A stretch of 49,369 bases of DNA, from assembly GCA_023410055.1 (NCBI GenBank), contig JAEYQK010000095.1, positions 1 through 49,369 of the forward strand, given 5' to 3'. Below the pieces are notes generated by a model. It worked only from the letters and a program-made list of their open reading frames with translations, made no database searches and was not told the origin of the DNA. A program made the position numbers and the translations under genes. Positions 1 through 7,935 of this stretch are shown one piece after another. Source of the DNA: Acidobacteriota bacterium. Lineage in GTDB: Bacteria; Acidobacteriota; Terriglobia; Terriglobales; Acidobacteriaceae. Each line of letters begins with the position of its first letter. The first letter of the stretch is position 1.

Positions 1-227
1 GGGCCACGGAACTCGCCAACAAGAAAGGGACTTTTGTCATAAGGGCGAACGGCTCTGTTGTCGGGAACACCGGCGGCGATGTCCTCGGCGTACGCCTTCA
101 GCCAGGCGACAGTATTGTCGTTCCAGACAAGATCATTGGCGGCTCAGCGGTATGGAAGAACATGATGACCACAGCGCAAATCGTCTCGTCGATTGCCCTC
201 ACTGCCGCGGTTGTAGCAAGTTTCTAG
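1..227 (+). CDS. Polysaccharide export protein, SLBB-type, C-terminal part
   Basis: Partial gene: an open frame enters from the left edge (codons begin at base 3) and ends with TAG at 225-227, giving the last 74 residues. The segment KGTFVIRANG followed by GDSIVVPDK is typical of the last SLBB (soluble-ligand-binding beta-grasp) repeat of outer-membrane polysaccharide export proteins of the Wza/GfcE group. The final stretch, with TTAQIVSSIALTAAVVA, is a hydrophobic C-terminal helix as in acidobacterial members. Such proteins form the channel for capsule or exopolysaccharide export. The next gene (a membrane glycosyltransferase on the other strand) fits an envelope-polysaccharide neighbourhood. 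The family call is by recognition of short motifs only, because most of the protein is outside the window. Confidence 0.72.
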   Translation, partial: ATELANKKGTFVIRANGSVVGNTGGDVLGVRLQPGDSIVVPDKIIGGSAVWKNMMTTAQIVSSIALTAAVVASF

Positions 228-304
228 GCAGACGCAATCTGGGTATGCGCGGATGCCCTGATGCTTATGCGCGTGTGAAGGCAGCGTGAGCTCCCACTGC
301 AAGT

Positions 305-1735
305 TCAATCGGCAGCGGCTCTGAATGAGTCCGCTTCGTCATGGGATGATCGATTGCCCGCGAACGCGGCGGCAGCAAAGGCCAATACAACGGGATAGCA
401 TTCGAGAGTGTAGCGCGTCTCGGGGTTCTCAAGAGAGCCGAGGAACGCCGACCGGACCAAGACGAACAGAATCAACAGGCCTGCCCAGCGCAGGTTGCGG
501 CGGCGAAGAATTGTCCAGAAGGCGGCACCGATGAAGAAGAGATTGATGGCGGCCGTTGTTACTCCCCAGAACGTGCCGTTTGGATCGTCTTTCCATTCCC
601 ACCAGCGGTCGTTGGTTTTCAGGAGGTCGGTGCGAGGGCGGAACCACATGTCGGCGATACGAAGAACAGGCAGGACGACGTAGTAGCGGAGACGCGAGTG
701 TTGAACTCGCGCGTCTGCGATTTGACCGAGGCGAGCGTCCAACTCGGGCGTCCAATCGAGAGTGCGGTTGTACTCGGAGAACAGTTCGTCGGTCTGCCGC
801 CGCTGCTCAGGAGAATCGAAGGCGCGGCTCGGCAAGAGGTTGACATTGAACTTCTCGCCGGGAACGGTCCAGTAGAAATCGACGACGGAGACGTAGTCGA
901 CCATCCAAGTCTTCGTCCAGCGCTGGAGGCCAAGATTTGCCGATTCATCGGGCCCATTTGCATAACGAGGCGCTAGCGGCTGGAAGACATGGAAGTCACG
1001 CCAGTTGCGGATGGTCCACGGAATGAGCGGAGAGAGTGCGACCGCTGCGACCAGCACTCCTGCCAGAACGGTATTCAGCTTCACGCCGAAACCGCCCGAG
1101 GGTTCCTGCTGATTTGCAGTGGGAGCGAAGAGTGTATATAGAAGATAAAGTCCTAGTGCTGCGAGCAGAATTCCGCCGTCGGGACGCAGGACGATGCTTA
1201 CGGCCATTGCTAGTCCACAGCCGATCCAGTAACGCATTCTTCCCGCGGCGAGATCGTCGAGGCCTGCGATTGCGAAGTCGAGCGTTAGGGCTGCGAAGAA
1301 AATTGCGAGTGTCTCGGTCAGCGGTGCAGCAGTGTAAACGGCCGTGAACGGGCACAAGGCGGTCAGCCAGAATGCTATTTTGGCCGCACGCTCGGAGAAT
1401 GTCCGGCGGGCCAGGTCGGCTACGACGAAGCATGTCCCGACGTCGATCAAGGCTTGGACGATCAGGACCGGCGTGTAGCGCTCCAGACCAACAACTTTCC
1501 AGATAGCCGTGAGGAAGGCCGGATAAGCGGGCAGACGGATGTAGGTCGGAATTACACCGGTATCGGTGGTCAGACCGAAAATTCCGCTGGTAAGCCAATT
1601 GGCTGCGATTTCGCCGTAGATTAACGTGTCCCCATCGATGCGCGTGAACTTGAAGACGAAAAACAGGCGAAAGGCCAGGGCTACCAGAGCGCCAGCGGCG
1701 ATGAGAATCTTGTTCCTGCGCACGAAGGAGTACAC
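305..1735 (-). CDS. Membrane glycosyltransferase, GT-C fold (PMT/ArnT-like)
   Basis: 476 residues, starting at a GTG (MYSFVRRN). A basic N-terminus and a first membrane helix (about residues 9-29) are followed by a short loop with Asp34 and Asp36 (RIDGD). An acidic residue in this first periplasmic loop is the catalytic hallmark of GT-C enzymes such as dolichyl-phosphate-mannose mannosyltransferases and ArnT, which transfer sugars from polyprenyl phosphates. About ten further hydrophobic segments follow (for example 90-110, 115-155, 165-205, 225-245), then a soluble loop around 250-380 and two or three C-terminal helices. It converges with the SLBB export gene, which suggests cell-envelope glycan assembly. 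Acceptor and donor cannot be told from sequence. The GT-C assignment is fairly safe; the exact family is not. Confidence 0.75.
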   Translation of the reverse strand: MYSFVRRNKILIAAGALVALAFRLFFVFKFTRIDGDTLIYGEIAANWLTSGIFGLTTDTGVIPTYIRLPAYPAFLTAIWKVVGLERYTPVLIVQALIDVGTCFVVADLARRTFSERAAKIAFWLTALCPFTAVYTAAPLTETLAIFFAALTLDFAIAGLDDLAAGRMRYWIGCGLAMAVSIVLRPDGGILLAALGLYLLYTLFAPTANQQEPSGGFGVKLNTVLAGVLVAAVALSPLIPWTIRNWRDFHVFQPLAPRYANGPDESANLGLQRWTKTWMVDYVSVVDFYWTVPGEKFNVNLLPSRAFDSPEQRRQTDELFSEYNRTLDWTPELDARLGQIADARVQHSRLRYYVVLPVLRIADMWFRPRTDLLKTNDRWWEWKDDPNGTFWGVTTAAINLFFIGAAFWTILRRRNLRWAGLLILFVLVRSAFLGSLENPETRYTLECYPVVLAFAAAAFAGNRSSHDEADSFRAAAD

Positions 1736-1803
1736 GACTGAATCGTAGCAGGATGAAGCGATTGGCGGAAGCTAGGACAGAAGGACAAGGGACACGAAGG
1801 CTT

Positions 1804-1838
1804 GGCCTGTCCAAACCGAGATATGGTTTGAACAGGCC
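1804..1838. terminator. Long hairpin between the M1-like peptidase and glycosyltransferase genes
   Basis: Bases 1804-1817 pair with 1825-1838 (GGCCTGT..CAAACC with GGTTTG..ACAGGCC), a 14-bp stem with one mismatch and a 7-base loop. It lies just after the stop of the leftward M1-like peptidase gene, so it can end that transcript. No clear U-run follows on the minus strand, so it may instead be an RNA-stabilising or interspersed hairpin. Confidence 0.45.
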
Positions 1839-1868
1839 AGGCCGAACGACTGAGAAAGATCTGTGGGC

Positions 1869-4352
1869 TTAGTTGTCGCTTAAGACGTCATTGTAGTAAT
1901 TGATCATCATGCGCTTTGGAACATTTCCCTTACCGAGAGGGAGCTTCTGCTCCAGAGTTATGTTGCCGGTCAGCGTTCCGGAACCGAGAAGGACGATTTT
2001 GCCATCCGGCATCTCGAAATAGAGCGGTACCAGCATCTTGAACTTGGGCGACACATTGGACTGGACTAGTTTGAAACTTATCGAGGCACCGGTGCTGTCG
2101 TTTTCGATGTTGTAGGTGAAGTCGTACTTCGGGAACTCCGTGCCGTAAACCCACTCATCGAAGAACCAGTCCATCTTGTGATTGTGGTCTATGTCCATGA
2201 TGGGAGACATATGCTTCTCAACCACGGCTTTGAAGTCCTCGGTGCTGGCTGGTCGATCCCGGTAAGTTGCAACGAAATCGCGCATCGTTTCTTTGAAGCG
2301 CTGATCGCCGGTTTTTGGATCCCACATCATTCTGCGGAGCATGTGCAGAACAAAAGAGCCCTTGTCGTAGATCAACGTGTTGTAGATGTCGCCGACTTTG
2401 GTGGAATTGACGCGGTAGCCCATCGTGAGCGGGCCAACATCGATGGGGCGGTATCCGTACTGGTTCTTTTCCCGGAGCGATCTTTGTTGAGACTGCCATA
2501 TGCGGTTGTACAAGCCTTTATCGGCATCTTTGTAGACCGCTTGCACGAATAAGGAGGCGGAAAGCTGAGCAAATCCCTCGCTCATCCATTGGTCGCGATA
2601 GGAAGCCCAGCCGACCGTGTGTCCCCACCATTCGTGGGCAATCTCGTGCGGTGCAACCACGTTCCAATAGGGTTGCCGAGTCTCGTCGATCCCAAACTGA
2701 TGTTTAACGGTTGAATCGAAGAAAGAGCAGATCGGTAACCAAACCAGTCCCGGCCACGCTTGGCCGTAATTGCAGGCGGTCTGTTGGGTCATGGCGAGCC
2801 GCTTGTACGAGAGCGGTCCGAAGTAGTCGGTGTAGAGGCCCATAGCCAATTGAGCCTCTGCCATCTTCTCCTTCATCTTTATGGTGGTGTCCATTGTGCC
2901 GAGGGCCGATCTTTCTTCCCCATCTACGTTCTCCTCGGGCAGGCCACCTTGAAACGACTGCTTAATGCTCCTAATGGAATCTGGCAACTCGGTGTTGGCG
3001 CAGGTCTGAATGATGAAGCCGTTATTCAGTTTCAGCTCCGTTGACTTAAAACGTCCGAAGTTGAAGCCCGTGACACTAATCGGGGCTTCTGTTCTCCATT
3101 GGGTGACGTTCCAGTCGCCTTCGTTCTTCTGGCTAAGCTGCGTTCCGGAGGCGGCGATCGTCATTCCCTTGGGGATGCGGAATGTCATCTCGTAGTCCGC
3201 ATAGTCCCCGATTCGAGTGGCGGGGAACCAGTCCTCTCGCGCTTCCGGGGAGTAGTTTCCGCCGCCAGTGTTCGATACAGCTTCCTTACCGCCGTAGGTG
3301 ACGTGGAGCGTGAACTTCGATCCCTTAGGAAGGGGAGTCGGAAGAATCACATTGAAGTTATCAGGGTCATCTCTGTCCTGCCGTACCCACGGAACCTTCT
3401 CGAAGATGTACGCCAGGGGTTGCCCGGATTCGTCGGTCACGCTGTCGATCTTGAAATTGCGGAAGAGCGAGAAAGGCAGTACGCGGATTCCATCGCGCAC
3501 GGCGAGAATCGTGGTTGTAGCCGAGACCTTCATTTCCGCGTTCTTCTGAATGGTGGTATCCAGCTTCTGCGAAATCAGATCGATCGGACCGTTCATCTGG
3601 CTGCCTTTGGCGGCACCTGTCGCGAGTTCCGATCTCAGGTGGCTGGCGGCCCAGATTCCGAACTTGTTCTCGTCGTAAGTGACAAAAGCCACTTCTTCAG
3701 GCTGGAGCCCCCAGGAAGTAACCCCTTGAGGGTCGACAATGAACAACTCTTTACCACTGTAGTTCTTGCCGTTTACGAATGCGGCAAAGAATCCACCGGG
3801 GCTGGTGGCAAGTACGTCCTGAAGTATGCGAGCGGATACGTTGTAGCGCACTTCGCGGTTCTGGTGTGTCGCCTCCAGATTATTGGCCAAAGCTTTTGCC
3901 GCGCGATCGGCGGCGCTCAGGTCCCGGGCTTTCGGGGCAGCTTTCACAAGTTCATCGTAGGTTCCGTCGGTGAATTGCAGAACGACCACTTCAAACCGTT
4001 CATTGAAGTCAGAGGACTTGCTCAGCAAGGCAAGACTCTTCTGCTCGGCTGCAGAGTCGGGCTTCAGCGCAAGAGAGCCTTCGCCCACGAAGACCGCGGC
4101 TGTCACTTTTCCGTTTACCGGCTCGGCGAAAAATATGGTTCCATTGCGAAACGTGAAAGTAGCGAATTCCCGTTCGAGGACGATGTTTTCAGCAAGCAGC
4201 GCTTCTTTCCCAAGTTTGAGGTTGCGCAATTGCAGGTAGTTTTGATCGGAGTTGGCTATGGGCGCTTGCGCCAATGCCACCACTGAATGCAGGATGAGTA
4301 AGAAGAAAGCCAGATGAAATGGGCAGTAGAAAAAAAGCCGTTTGAATCGCAC
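1869..4352 (-). CDS. Secreted M1-like zinc metallopeptidase, copy 1
   Basis: 827 residues from a GTG preceded by AAGGAG seven bases upstream. Residues 1-28 form a signal peptide (LFFYCPFHLAFFLLILHS core, cleavage near ALAQA). The N-terminal half is beta-rich and divergent; the C-terminal half carries the M1 catalytic site HEIAH (His569) with Glu 18 residues after the second His (SEGFA), that is HExxH-X18-E, and later a YDKGSFVLHML helix with the usual transition-state Tyr. The GAMEN motif that anchors the substrate N-terminus in M1 aminopeptidases is absent: at that place the protein has YGQAWPG. The metal site is therefore intact, but aminopeptidase activity is uncertain and an endopeptidase or other activity is possible. 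A paralogue lies at 28971-31439. Flanked by tRNA-Arg upstream and a hairpin downstream, so apparently monocistronic. Confidence 0.88.
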   Translation of the reverse strand: MRFKRLFFYCPFHLAFFLLILHSVVALAQAPIANSDQNYLQLRNLKLGKEALLAENIVLEREFATFTFRNGTIFFAEPVNGKVTAAVFVGEGSLALKPDSAAEQKSLALLSKSSDFNERFEVVVLQFTDGTYDELVKAAPKARDLSAADRAAKALANNLEATHQNREVRYNVSARILQDVLATSPGGFFAAFVNGKNYSGKELFIVDPQGVTSWGLQPEEVAFVTYDENKFGIWAASHLRSELATGAAKGSQMNGPIDLISQKLDTTIQKNAEMKVSATTTILAVRDGIRVLPFSLFRNFKIDSVTDESGQPLAYIFEKVPWVRQDRDDPDNFNVILPTPLPKGSKFTLHVTYGGKEAVSNTGGGNYSPEAREDWFPATRIGDYADYEMTFRIPKGMTIAASGTQLSQKNEGDWNVTQWRTEAPISVTGFNFGRFKSTELKLNNGFIIQTCANTELPDSIRSIKQSFQGGLPEENVDGEERSALGTMDTTIKMKEKMAEAQLAMGLYTDYFGPLSYKRLAMTQQTACNYGQAWPGLVWLPICSFFDSTVKHQFGIDETRQPYWNVVAPHEIAHEWWGHTVGWASYRDQWMSEGFAQLSASLFVQAVYKDADKGLYNRIWQSQQRSLREKNQYGYRPIDVGPLTMGYRVNSTKVGDIYNTLIYDKGSFVLHMLRRMMWDPKTGDQRFKETMRDFVATYRDRPASTEDFKAVVEKHMSPIMDIDHNHKMDWFFDEWVYGTEFPKYDFTYNIENDSTGASISFKLVQSNVSPKFKMLVPLYFEMPDGKIVLLGSGTLTGNITLEQKLPLGKGNVPKRMMINYYNDVLSDN

Positions 4353-4470
4353 CTTCAGACTCCTTTTATCGTGAGCTGAAATTGTCGATCAATGACGCGA
4401 GTTTTTCAATTTGTTTCAGAATTGGCGGCACTCTGCCCTTGCTGCGGCGATCTCATTCCGCGATCAGTAA

Positions 4471-4499
4471 TTGGAACAGCGGGTGACACGTAGTAATAT
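4471..4499 (+). promoter_or_regulatory. Candidate sigma-70 promoter for tRNA-Arg
   Basis: TTGGAA at 4471-4476 and TAATAT at 4494-4499 are 17 bases apart, each matching four of six consensus positions. Transcription would start about 20 bases before the tRNA at 4527. Pattern only; no other support. Confidence 0.35.
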
Positions 4500-4526
4500 G
4501 CGTTAGGCGACTTCTTCGCCCTGTGC

Positions 4527-4603
4527 GACTCCGTAGCTCAATTGGATAGAGCATCAGACTTCGGATCTGAGGGTTGGGGGTTCGAGTCCCTCCGGGGTCG
4601 CCA
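4527..4603 (+). tRNA. tRNA-Arg (TCG)
   Basis: A complete 77-nt cloverleaf. The acceptor stem is GACTCCG (4527-4533) with CGGGGTC (4593-4599), containing one T-G pair. The D arm has GCTC/GAGC, and the anticodon stem is TCAGA/TCTGA around loop CTTCGGA with anticodon TCG at 4561-4563. The T arm is GGGGG-TTCGAGT-CCCTC. The discriminator is G4600 and the CCA end is encoded (4601-4603). It reads CGA (and, by wobble, other CGN) arginine codons. It is a stand-alone gene between the M1-like peptidase and a repeat-bearing spacer. No duplicate of the tRNA 3' end was found nearby, so there is no sign of an integrated element. Confidence 0.95.
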
Positions 4604-5138
4604 TTCCTTTTTTATCGGGTCATCTGGCCATCGGGTCATCGGGTCATCGAATCCCGAATCTAGTGCGCCTGGTCAGCTACCCTTGTTGTCCCTCCCCCTC
4701 CAGTCAGTGATTTGTTGCAAATAAAGATATTTAGCCACTTTTTGCTCCTATAGTCAGCAATTTAAAGGACTTACGCGCAAAATATCGGAAACAAATGGGT
4801 TAGAGCCCGTTGTTGGTCGGTAGTCGTTGGTCGTTGGCGAACCCGAGACCGGTGGTTATAACTGGCGACCACGGGAGCAAAGGAATTGAACTGCGCCTCT
4901 ATTAACAAGGTTAACAGGTTGATAGAGCCAAACCCGACAAGGCGAGCGAAACTGGATTTGGTTGCTTCTCAGTCAGTTGCAGAAATCTGGGGCAAGCGAT
5001 GGGCTTGACATGCACACGAGCGGACGGGTGGACGAAAGGCCTGTTCTCGTCCACTAATCAGAATACTGAGTCTCTGTTGTCCAACCGCAGCCCGCTTCCA
5101 ACGAGCCGTTCTCTTTTGTCGCATCTAAGGATCACATC
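4604..5138. other. 535-base spacer between tRNA-Arg and the patatin gene
   Basis: No convincing gene. It holds the octad repeat just after the tRNA, a clearly AT-richer stretch around 4710-4795, four tandem heptads at 4813-4840 (TTGGTCG, GTAGTCG, TTGGTCG, TTGGCGA), and the presumed promoter region and leader of the patatin gene. The last bases carry AAGGA as ribosome-binding site for the ATG at 5139. A TTGACA is present at 5005-5010 but has no good -10 partner. Confidence 0.6.
4614..4653. repeat. Five tandem 8-bp units (ATCGGGTC type)
   Basis: Five consecutive octads: ATCGGGTC, ATCTGGCC, ATCGGGTC, ATCGGGTC, ATCGAATC. They start 11 bases after the tRNA 3' end. The unit is nearly the same as the octad at 25123-25154 (ATCGGGTG) and related to the one at 33946-33977, so this belongs to a dispersed family. 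Confidence 0.8.
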
Positions 5139-7028
5139 ATGGACAATAGCGAACAGAGACCCGTTCGCGTGCCAAGTGGGCAGCTCCGCGCGGAGTTGCG
5201 TCGGCTCGAATTGGCAAGAGAATTGAGCGAGGAAACATTGACGGCGATCACGAACACGGCTGAGTACGTCGAGTTCCACGCTGGGCAGGTGGTCATTGAA
5301 GTCGACTCAGAAATTACCCATGTGTGCTTAATCATAACGGGCCGTATGCAAGCAACGCTTTACGACTCGCTGGGCAGAGCGATTCTGAAAGATACTTTTG
5401 TTCGAGGTTTTCCCGTTGGATTGTTTTCCCTCGGTCTAGCGGATTTCTCTCACATGCGCGTCCAAGCGATTGAGCCGTCGACGGCAATACGGTTGACGCT
5501 AACGCAACTGCTTCAATTGACGGCGAAGCATCCAGACTTCCAACTCGCTATGTTTCGCACGGCATGTAACATACACAAACGATATTTGACGGTCGATCAT
5601 GCCCTTCCGCAGCCATCGGTCGTGGGTATTGTTCATCACTCCGAGGCGAGCCGTCCGCTTGTCGATCGCGTGGCACGTCGTCTTTGTGAGTTGGGTGAGT
5701 CACCATGTGTTGCCGGAGATGACGAACGCTGGAAACCGGAGGGGAATATTCCCTACAAGCTCCTCGCGGGAGAAAGGGTTTCAGAGGAACGAGGCAAGAT
5801 TCTTAAAGAGTGGAGCTCGAACAGGCGATTTCTGGTGGACATTCGTGCTGACCATCCACGAGAAGCAATGAGCCAATTCTTGGGCTACGTGGATGTGGTG
5901 CTTTGGTGTGTTCGGCCGCAAGATGCGAATGCGGCAGTGCATGAGCTCCAAGCGCTGCAAAAGAGCGTACCCGGATGGAGAGACAAGTTCCGCATTGTGT
6001 GGCTCCTCGACAACAACGCCCCATTCGCTCCATATGTACCGGAGCTACACGAACTCGCGGCACGAGACTTTAAACTCACTCTTGACGCTCCTGCAGCAAA
6101 CCAGAGCAGGTTACTGCAACTCGGAGTCGAACGTATCGTCCATCACCTGCGAGGCGTCCAGATCGGTTTAGCACTCGGAGGCGGCGCGGCTCGTGGCATG
6201 GCTCATCTTGGGGTGCTCAAAGCGCTTGAGCAGCATGGCATCTACGTCGATATGCTGGCGGGTACAAGCGCTGGGGCGATGACCGGAACCATCTATGCAG
6301 CTGGCTTTGATCCCGAAGCTGCTACCGGTTTCTTCACGGCCGATCTGAAGCCGTCGTGGTTCTTTCGACAGCTGCCCGGTGGCGGCTACTGGTATCTTCT
6401 CTACAAGTACAGACGACACCATTTCGATTCCATGCTGCGGAAATACTTAGGTCGAGCCAGGATGGAGCAGCTAATCCTTCCCATGCTTACAGTCGCCGTC
6501 GATCTTGTCGAAGGGAAAGAAGTGGTGCGCGAGGCCGGCGACGCAACGACCAGCGTTCTGGAAAGCATCAATCTTCCTCCGCTCGGGCTTCCTATCCTTG
6601 CGTCGGACCAAGCGTTAGTGGACGGAGGATTGCTTGACAATATTCCTGCCAACTTGCTGGTAGCCAGGGGATGCAACTTTGTTATCGCATCGAGTGTGAC
6701 AGCAAAGATAGAAAGCGACTTTATGGGAATCGGTTCCGTTGCGCGTTCACGGCGCAGAGCTGTCTTTGCGACACTTCAAGTGCTCATGCGACAGAACATG
6801 ATTCAGCACCACAGCATGAACGCGGTTGGAGTACAGCCGGCAGACTTTGTGATCGCACCCGACGTGACCTCCTTTGATCTATCAGAATTCACTCGGGCAG
6901 ATGAAATGGCGCGGATCGGGGAAACGACGACCAACGCGAACGCCGCGAAGCTGCTTACAATGCTTAACAAGCTTGATTCCAAACTCTTCGAGAGTCCCGC
7001 CCCCGACGAGCGGCTCTCAGCTGCGTGA
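5139..7028 (+). CDS. Patatin-like phospholipase with N-terminal cyclic-nucleotide-binding-like domain
   Basis: 629 residues; ATG with AAGGA seven bases upstream. Residues about 20-150 look like a cyclic-nucleotide-binding (Crp/Fnr-type) beta-roll: EFHAGQVVIEVDSEITHVCLIITGRM. Residues about 165-335 are a linker domain as in neuropathy-target-esterase (NTE) relatives. The patatin domain runs from about 338 to 600, with oxyanion loop LALGGGAARGMAHLGVL, nucleophile Ser377 in GTSAG and catalytic Asp495 in DGGLLDN. It should hydrolyse acyl esters of (lyso)phospholipids as a Ser-Asp dyad enzyme, probably at the inner membrane face. The N-terminal domain suggests control by a ligand, but a complete phosphate-binding cassette for cAMP is not obvious, so nucleotide binding is unproven. 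Transcribed alone. Confidence 0.87.
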   Translation: MDNSEQRPVRVPSGQLRAELRRLELARELSEETLTAITNTAEYVEFHAGQVVIEVDSEITHVCLIITGRMQATLYDSLGRAILKDTFVRGFPVGLFSLGLADFSHMRVQAIEPSTAIRLTLTQLLQLTAKHPDFQLAMFRTACNIHKRYLTVDHALPQPSVVGIVHHSEASRPLVDRVARRLCELGESPCVAGDDERWKPEGNIPYKLLAGERVSEERGKILKEWSSNRRFLVDIRADHPREAMSQFLGYVDVVLWCVRPQDANAAVHELQALQKSVPGWRDKFRIVWLLDNNAPFAPYVPELHELAARDFKLTLDAPAANQSRLLQLGVERIVHHLRGVQIGLALGGGAARGMAHLGVLKALEQHGIYVDMLAGTSAGAMTGTIYAAGFDPEAATGFFTADLKPSWFFRQLPGGGYWYLLYKYRRHHFDSMLRKYLGRARMEQLILPMLTVAVDLVEGKEVVREAGDATTSVLESINLPPLGLPILASDQALVDGGLLDNIPANLLVARGCNFVIASSVTAKIESDFMGIGSVARSRRRAVFATLQVLMRQNMIQHHSMNAVGVQPADFVIAPDVTSFDLSEFTRADEMARIGETTTNANAAKLLTMLNKLDSKLFESPAPDERLSAA

Positions 7029-7252
7029 AGGGCTTGAGCGCGGGAAACGGGGACATCTCGGTATTGAATCTCGACAGTATTGCTTCAATGGTCTGGATTG
7101 CCGGAAAGGCCTATTCGCACCAACATCTCACGATAGCTGGCGCAGAATCGCCATGTAATTCACTATCCCAGGTCGGAAGAAGCGGACAGGTAACACATAG
7201 GCTGTTCTAGATGACTGTCGTGGGTTATGCTGTCGTCCGAGCGTAATGACTG

Positions 7253-7651
7253 ATGCAATGGACGCCAACAACGAGGTTTAGGACTGAACTGGGCGTGTTC
7301 GTAACAGCGATAGTCCTTCAGTTTGGGACACTCCACAGTTCGTCACACGTCGTCATTCGTGCCTCAGACATATTCCGTGTTGTCGCCCTGATTAGCTTCG
7401 TAATCCTACTAGCCGAACGTCGCTGGTATCGTGGAAGCGACAGAATCGATTGTGCAGTAAAAGCTTCGGCTGGCATTTTCGCCATTGCAACCGTCCTGTT
7501 GTGCTTCTACCTAATGGAAGCTAACGTACTTCCTCATAGTTCAGCAATGCTCAACTTCGTTTTAGAGTCATTGTTCGCCTTCGGCGGAGTTGCAGCGTTT
7601 CTGTTTTGGGTGGCTTTCGTGTACACGTTTCGCAAGAGCAATGAACGGTGA
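7253..7651 (+). CDS. Small hypothetical membrane protein
   Basis: 132 residues. Three or four hydrophobic segments are visible: about 13-25, 42-57, 70-90 and 105-127, the last followed by a basic tail (RKSNER). No motif is recognised. Codon use is less GC-rich than in the neighbouring genes and no strong ribosome-binding site precedes the ATG, so the start is uncertain. Position between the patatin and desulfidase genes gives no functional hint. It is kept as probably real because of its length and the consistent membrane pattern. Confidence 0.5.
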   Translation: MQWTPTTRFRTELGVFVTAIVLQFGTLHSSSHVVIRASDIFRVVALISFVILLAERRWYRGSDRIDCAVKASAGIFAIATVLLCFYLMEANVLPHSSAMLNFVLESLFAFGGVAAFLFWVAFVYTFRKSNER

Positions 7652-7788
7652 CCGCCCCAGTTATCGTGGAACTCTGTTGAGAATCGGCGTAAAGTCCTGA
7701 CGTGAACTCTCCGAGCACAGTTGGAAAGGCCGTGCATTCCGCTCTCTTTTTGCTCTGCTTTGTTTTCTTTGTCAGCGTTCTTGGACCC

Positions 7789-7807
7789 AGCCCTCACGGG
7801 CAGGGCT
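7789..7807. repeat. Hairpin in the desulfidase upstream region
   Basis: AGCCCT at 7789-7794 pairs with AGGGCT at 7802-7807. It is followed by a second G/C-rich imperfect fold (about 7815-7845). Both lie in the 284-base stretch before the TudS-related gene and resemble the short hairpins scattered between genes here. No known riboswitch consensus was recognised. Confidence 0.35.
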
Positions 7808-7935
7808 AGTTGGATGCCAGCCTTTCGGGCCTGTGGTTCGGTGTCAGTGAGACTAGGGCTTCTAAGGTATGTGTTCGGGCGTGAATTGAATACTGGACCG
7901 CGGCGGCGCGGTAGTTCGCCACGAAAGGAACGAAG

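Noticed and set aside
3099..4286. Long plus-strand frame (395 codons) opposite M1-like copy 1
   Set aside because: It is antisense to a gene with signal peptide, zinc motif and paralogue; its own product shows no domain. A by-product of GC-rich codon structure.
4614..4653. Octad array considered as an attachment site or remnant of an integrated element at tRNA-Arg
   Set aside because: No copy of the tRNA 3' end and no integrase or phage gene follow; the same octads occur away from tRNA genes.
7025..7210. 61-codon plus-strand frame after the patatin gene
   Set aside because: It overlaps the patatin stop, has no ribosome-binding site and no hydrophobic or domain pattern.
7652..7935. Riboswitch upstream of the desulfidase gene
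   Set aside because: Hairpins are present but no consensus of a known riboswitch was recognised, and similar hairpins are scattered between other genes.
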